DNA of 50,097 nt from Acidobacteriota bacterium (GTDB lineage: Bacteria > Acidobacteriota > Terriglobia > Acidiferrales > UBA7541). Shown here piece after piece: positions 49,437 through 50,097 of this stretch. The notes below the pieces were generated by a model that saw only the letters and a list, made by a program, of their open reading frames with translations, did no database searches and was not told where the DNA came from. A program made the translations under genes and the position numbers. Position 1 is the stretch's first letter, and each line of letters begins with the position of its first letter. Location of the stretch: positions 133,303-183,399 of the forward strand of contig QHYS01000017.1 in the NCBI GenBank assembly GCA_003223325.1, read 5' to 3'.

Positions 49437-50097
49437 ATGCAAGGCATCACCTTAAGCGAGCTCTTCAAGAAGATGATCGAAATGGGGGGCAGTGATCTGC
49501 ACATATCCACAAATAGTCCACCGCGAGTCCGGGTCCACGGCAAATTGCGGCCGCTCGATATGCCGCCTTTTACCGCCGCGGATACCAAGGCTCTAGCTTA
49601 CAGTGTGCTGACCGATGCCCAAAAGCATCGCTTTGAAGAAAACTTGGAGCTGGATTTCTCCTTTGGCTTGAAGAATCTGGCCCGCTTTCGCGGAAATCTC
49701 TTCAATCAGCGCGGTGCCGTTGGCGCGGTGTTTCGGACCATTCCTTGGGAGCTCAAGGGATTCGACGCGCTCGGGCTGCCCGTGGTGGTGAAGAGCCTGT
49801 GTGACAAGCCGCGCGGCCTGGTGCTGGTAACCGGTCCTACCGGGTCAGGTAAATCGACCACCTTGGCTGCCATGCTTGACAAGATCAACAGCGAGCGCGA
49901 AGAGCACATGATCACGATTGAAGATCCCATTGAATTTCTGCACAACCATAAGAAATGCCTGGTGAACCAGCGCGAGGTGCATGCGGATACACATTCCTTC
50001 GCCAATTCTCTGCGCGCGGCATTGCGCGAAGATCCTGACGTAGTCCTCATCGGAGAAATGCGCGATCTGGAGACAATTGAGTCCGCCTTGCGCATCG
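49437..50097 (+). CDS. pilT: Type IV pilus retraction ATPase PilT (3' end outside window)
   Basis: ATG 49437 follows AAGGAG (49422-49427), which overlaps the pilB stop. The gene runs off the window edge after 220 codons. The N terminus matches PilT: TLSELFKKMIEMGGSDLHIS, PPRVRVHGKLRPL, then Walker A GPTGSGKSTTLAAM (about 131-144), the Asp box TIEDPIEFLH, the REVHADTHSFANSLRAALREDPD segment and Walker B VVLIGEMRDLETIE. It drives pilus retraction and forms an operon with pilB. Confidence 0.95.
   Translation, partial: MQGITLSELFKKMIEMGGSDLHISTNSPPRVRVHGKLRPLDMPPFTAADTKALAYSVLTDAQKHRFEENLELDFSFGLKNLARFRGNLFNQRGAVGAVFRTIPWELKGFDALGLPVVVKSLCDKPRGLVLVTGPTGSGKSTTLAAMLDKINSEREEHMITIEDPIEFLHNHKKCLVNQREVHADTHSFANSLRAALREDPDVVLIGEMRDLETIESALRI

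Noticed and set aside
1-50097. tRNA genes, rRNA, CRISPR arrays, insertion sequences, att sites, replication origin
   Set aside because: I looked for T-loop GGTTCGA contexts, regularly spaced repeats, transposase or integrase motifs and DnaA-box clusters and found none I could support by eye.

Overview
The window looks like chromosomal backbone of a diderm bacterium, most probably an Acidobacteriota (Terriglobia-type) genome. This is a recognition-based call: protein sequences and gene neighbourhoods (tsaD / carD / tsaB / rimI; psd-pssA-asd-like-lptE-holA; phoH-ybeY-corC; ntrY-ntrX; pilB-pilT) fit that phylum. LptE, heptose-phosphate adenylyltransferase, TolC/RND efflux and SurA show an outer membrane with LPS. 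I see no tRNA, rRNA, CRISPR array, prophage or insertion sequence.

Layout. 1-8478 is an envelope, metal and redox region: the end of a multicopper oxidase, a DUF4159 protein, a patch of decayed genes (sensor kinase, outer-membrane protein and blue-copper protein remnants), a periplasmic thiol-redox set (TlpA-like fusion, DsbD-alpha-like protein, redoxin), and an OmpR-type two-component system. 8769-14951 is a TolC / adaptor / RND permease efflux operon, followed by a YVTN beta-propeller protein, a probably truncated secreted protein and an XRE regulator. A geranylgeranyl-reductase-like flavoprotein runs on the minus strand. 18940-26436 is a tight six-gene operon: rfaE2, mfd, surA-like, OB/HD nuclease, BlaI-like repressor, dus. 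26491-32323 holds rsmI, a half-length FmdB-like protein, galU, tsaD, carD, tsaB, rimI and a YdcH-like protein. 32404-36458 is a phospholipid and envelope operon (psd, pssA, Asd-like pseudoenzyme, lptE, holA). It is followed by rpsT, a TPM / nucleotidyltransferase / LemA trio, the phoH-ybeY-corC cassette, a VIT-type metal transporter, era, ntrX-ntrY (minus), and pilB with the start of pilT.

The housekeeping parts work as expected: t6A tRNA modification (tsaD, tsaB), rRNA maturation (rsmI, ybeY, era), phosphatidylethanolamine synthesis (pssA then psd), LPS assembly (rfaE2, lptE) and type IV pilus motors.

The less ordinary material is a pseudoknot-capable inverted-repeat pair after the multicopper oxidase, an extended -10 promoter that would make the TlpA-like mRNA nearly leaderless, an Asd paralogue without its catalytic cysteine, a TPM-domain gene whose signal peptide only reads through if one base is removed from a C5 run, and a nine-codon upstream ORF overlapping the phoH start. 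I do not see a convincing new multigene system. The best candidates for something undescribed are the redox/copper neighbourhood with its structured intergenic RNA, and the phoH leader ORF.
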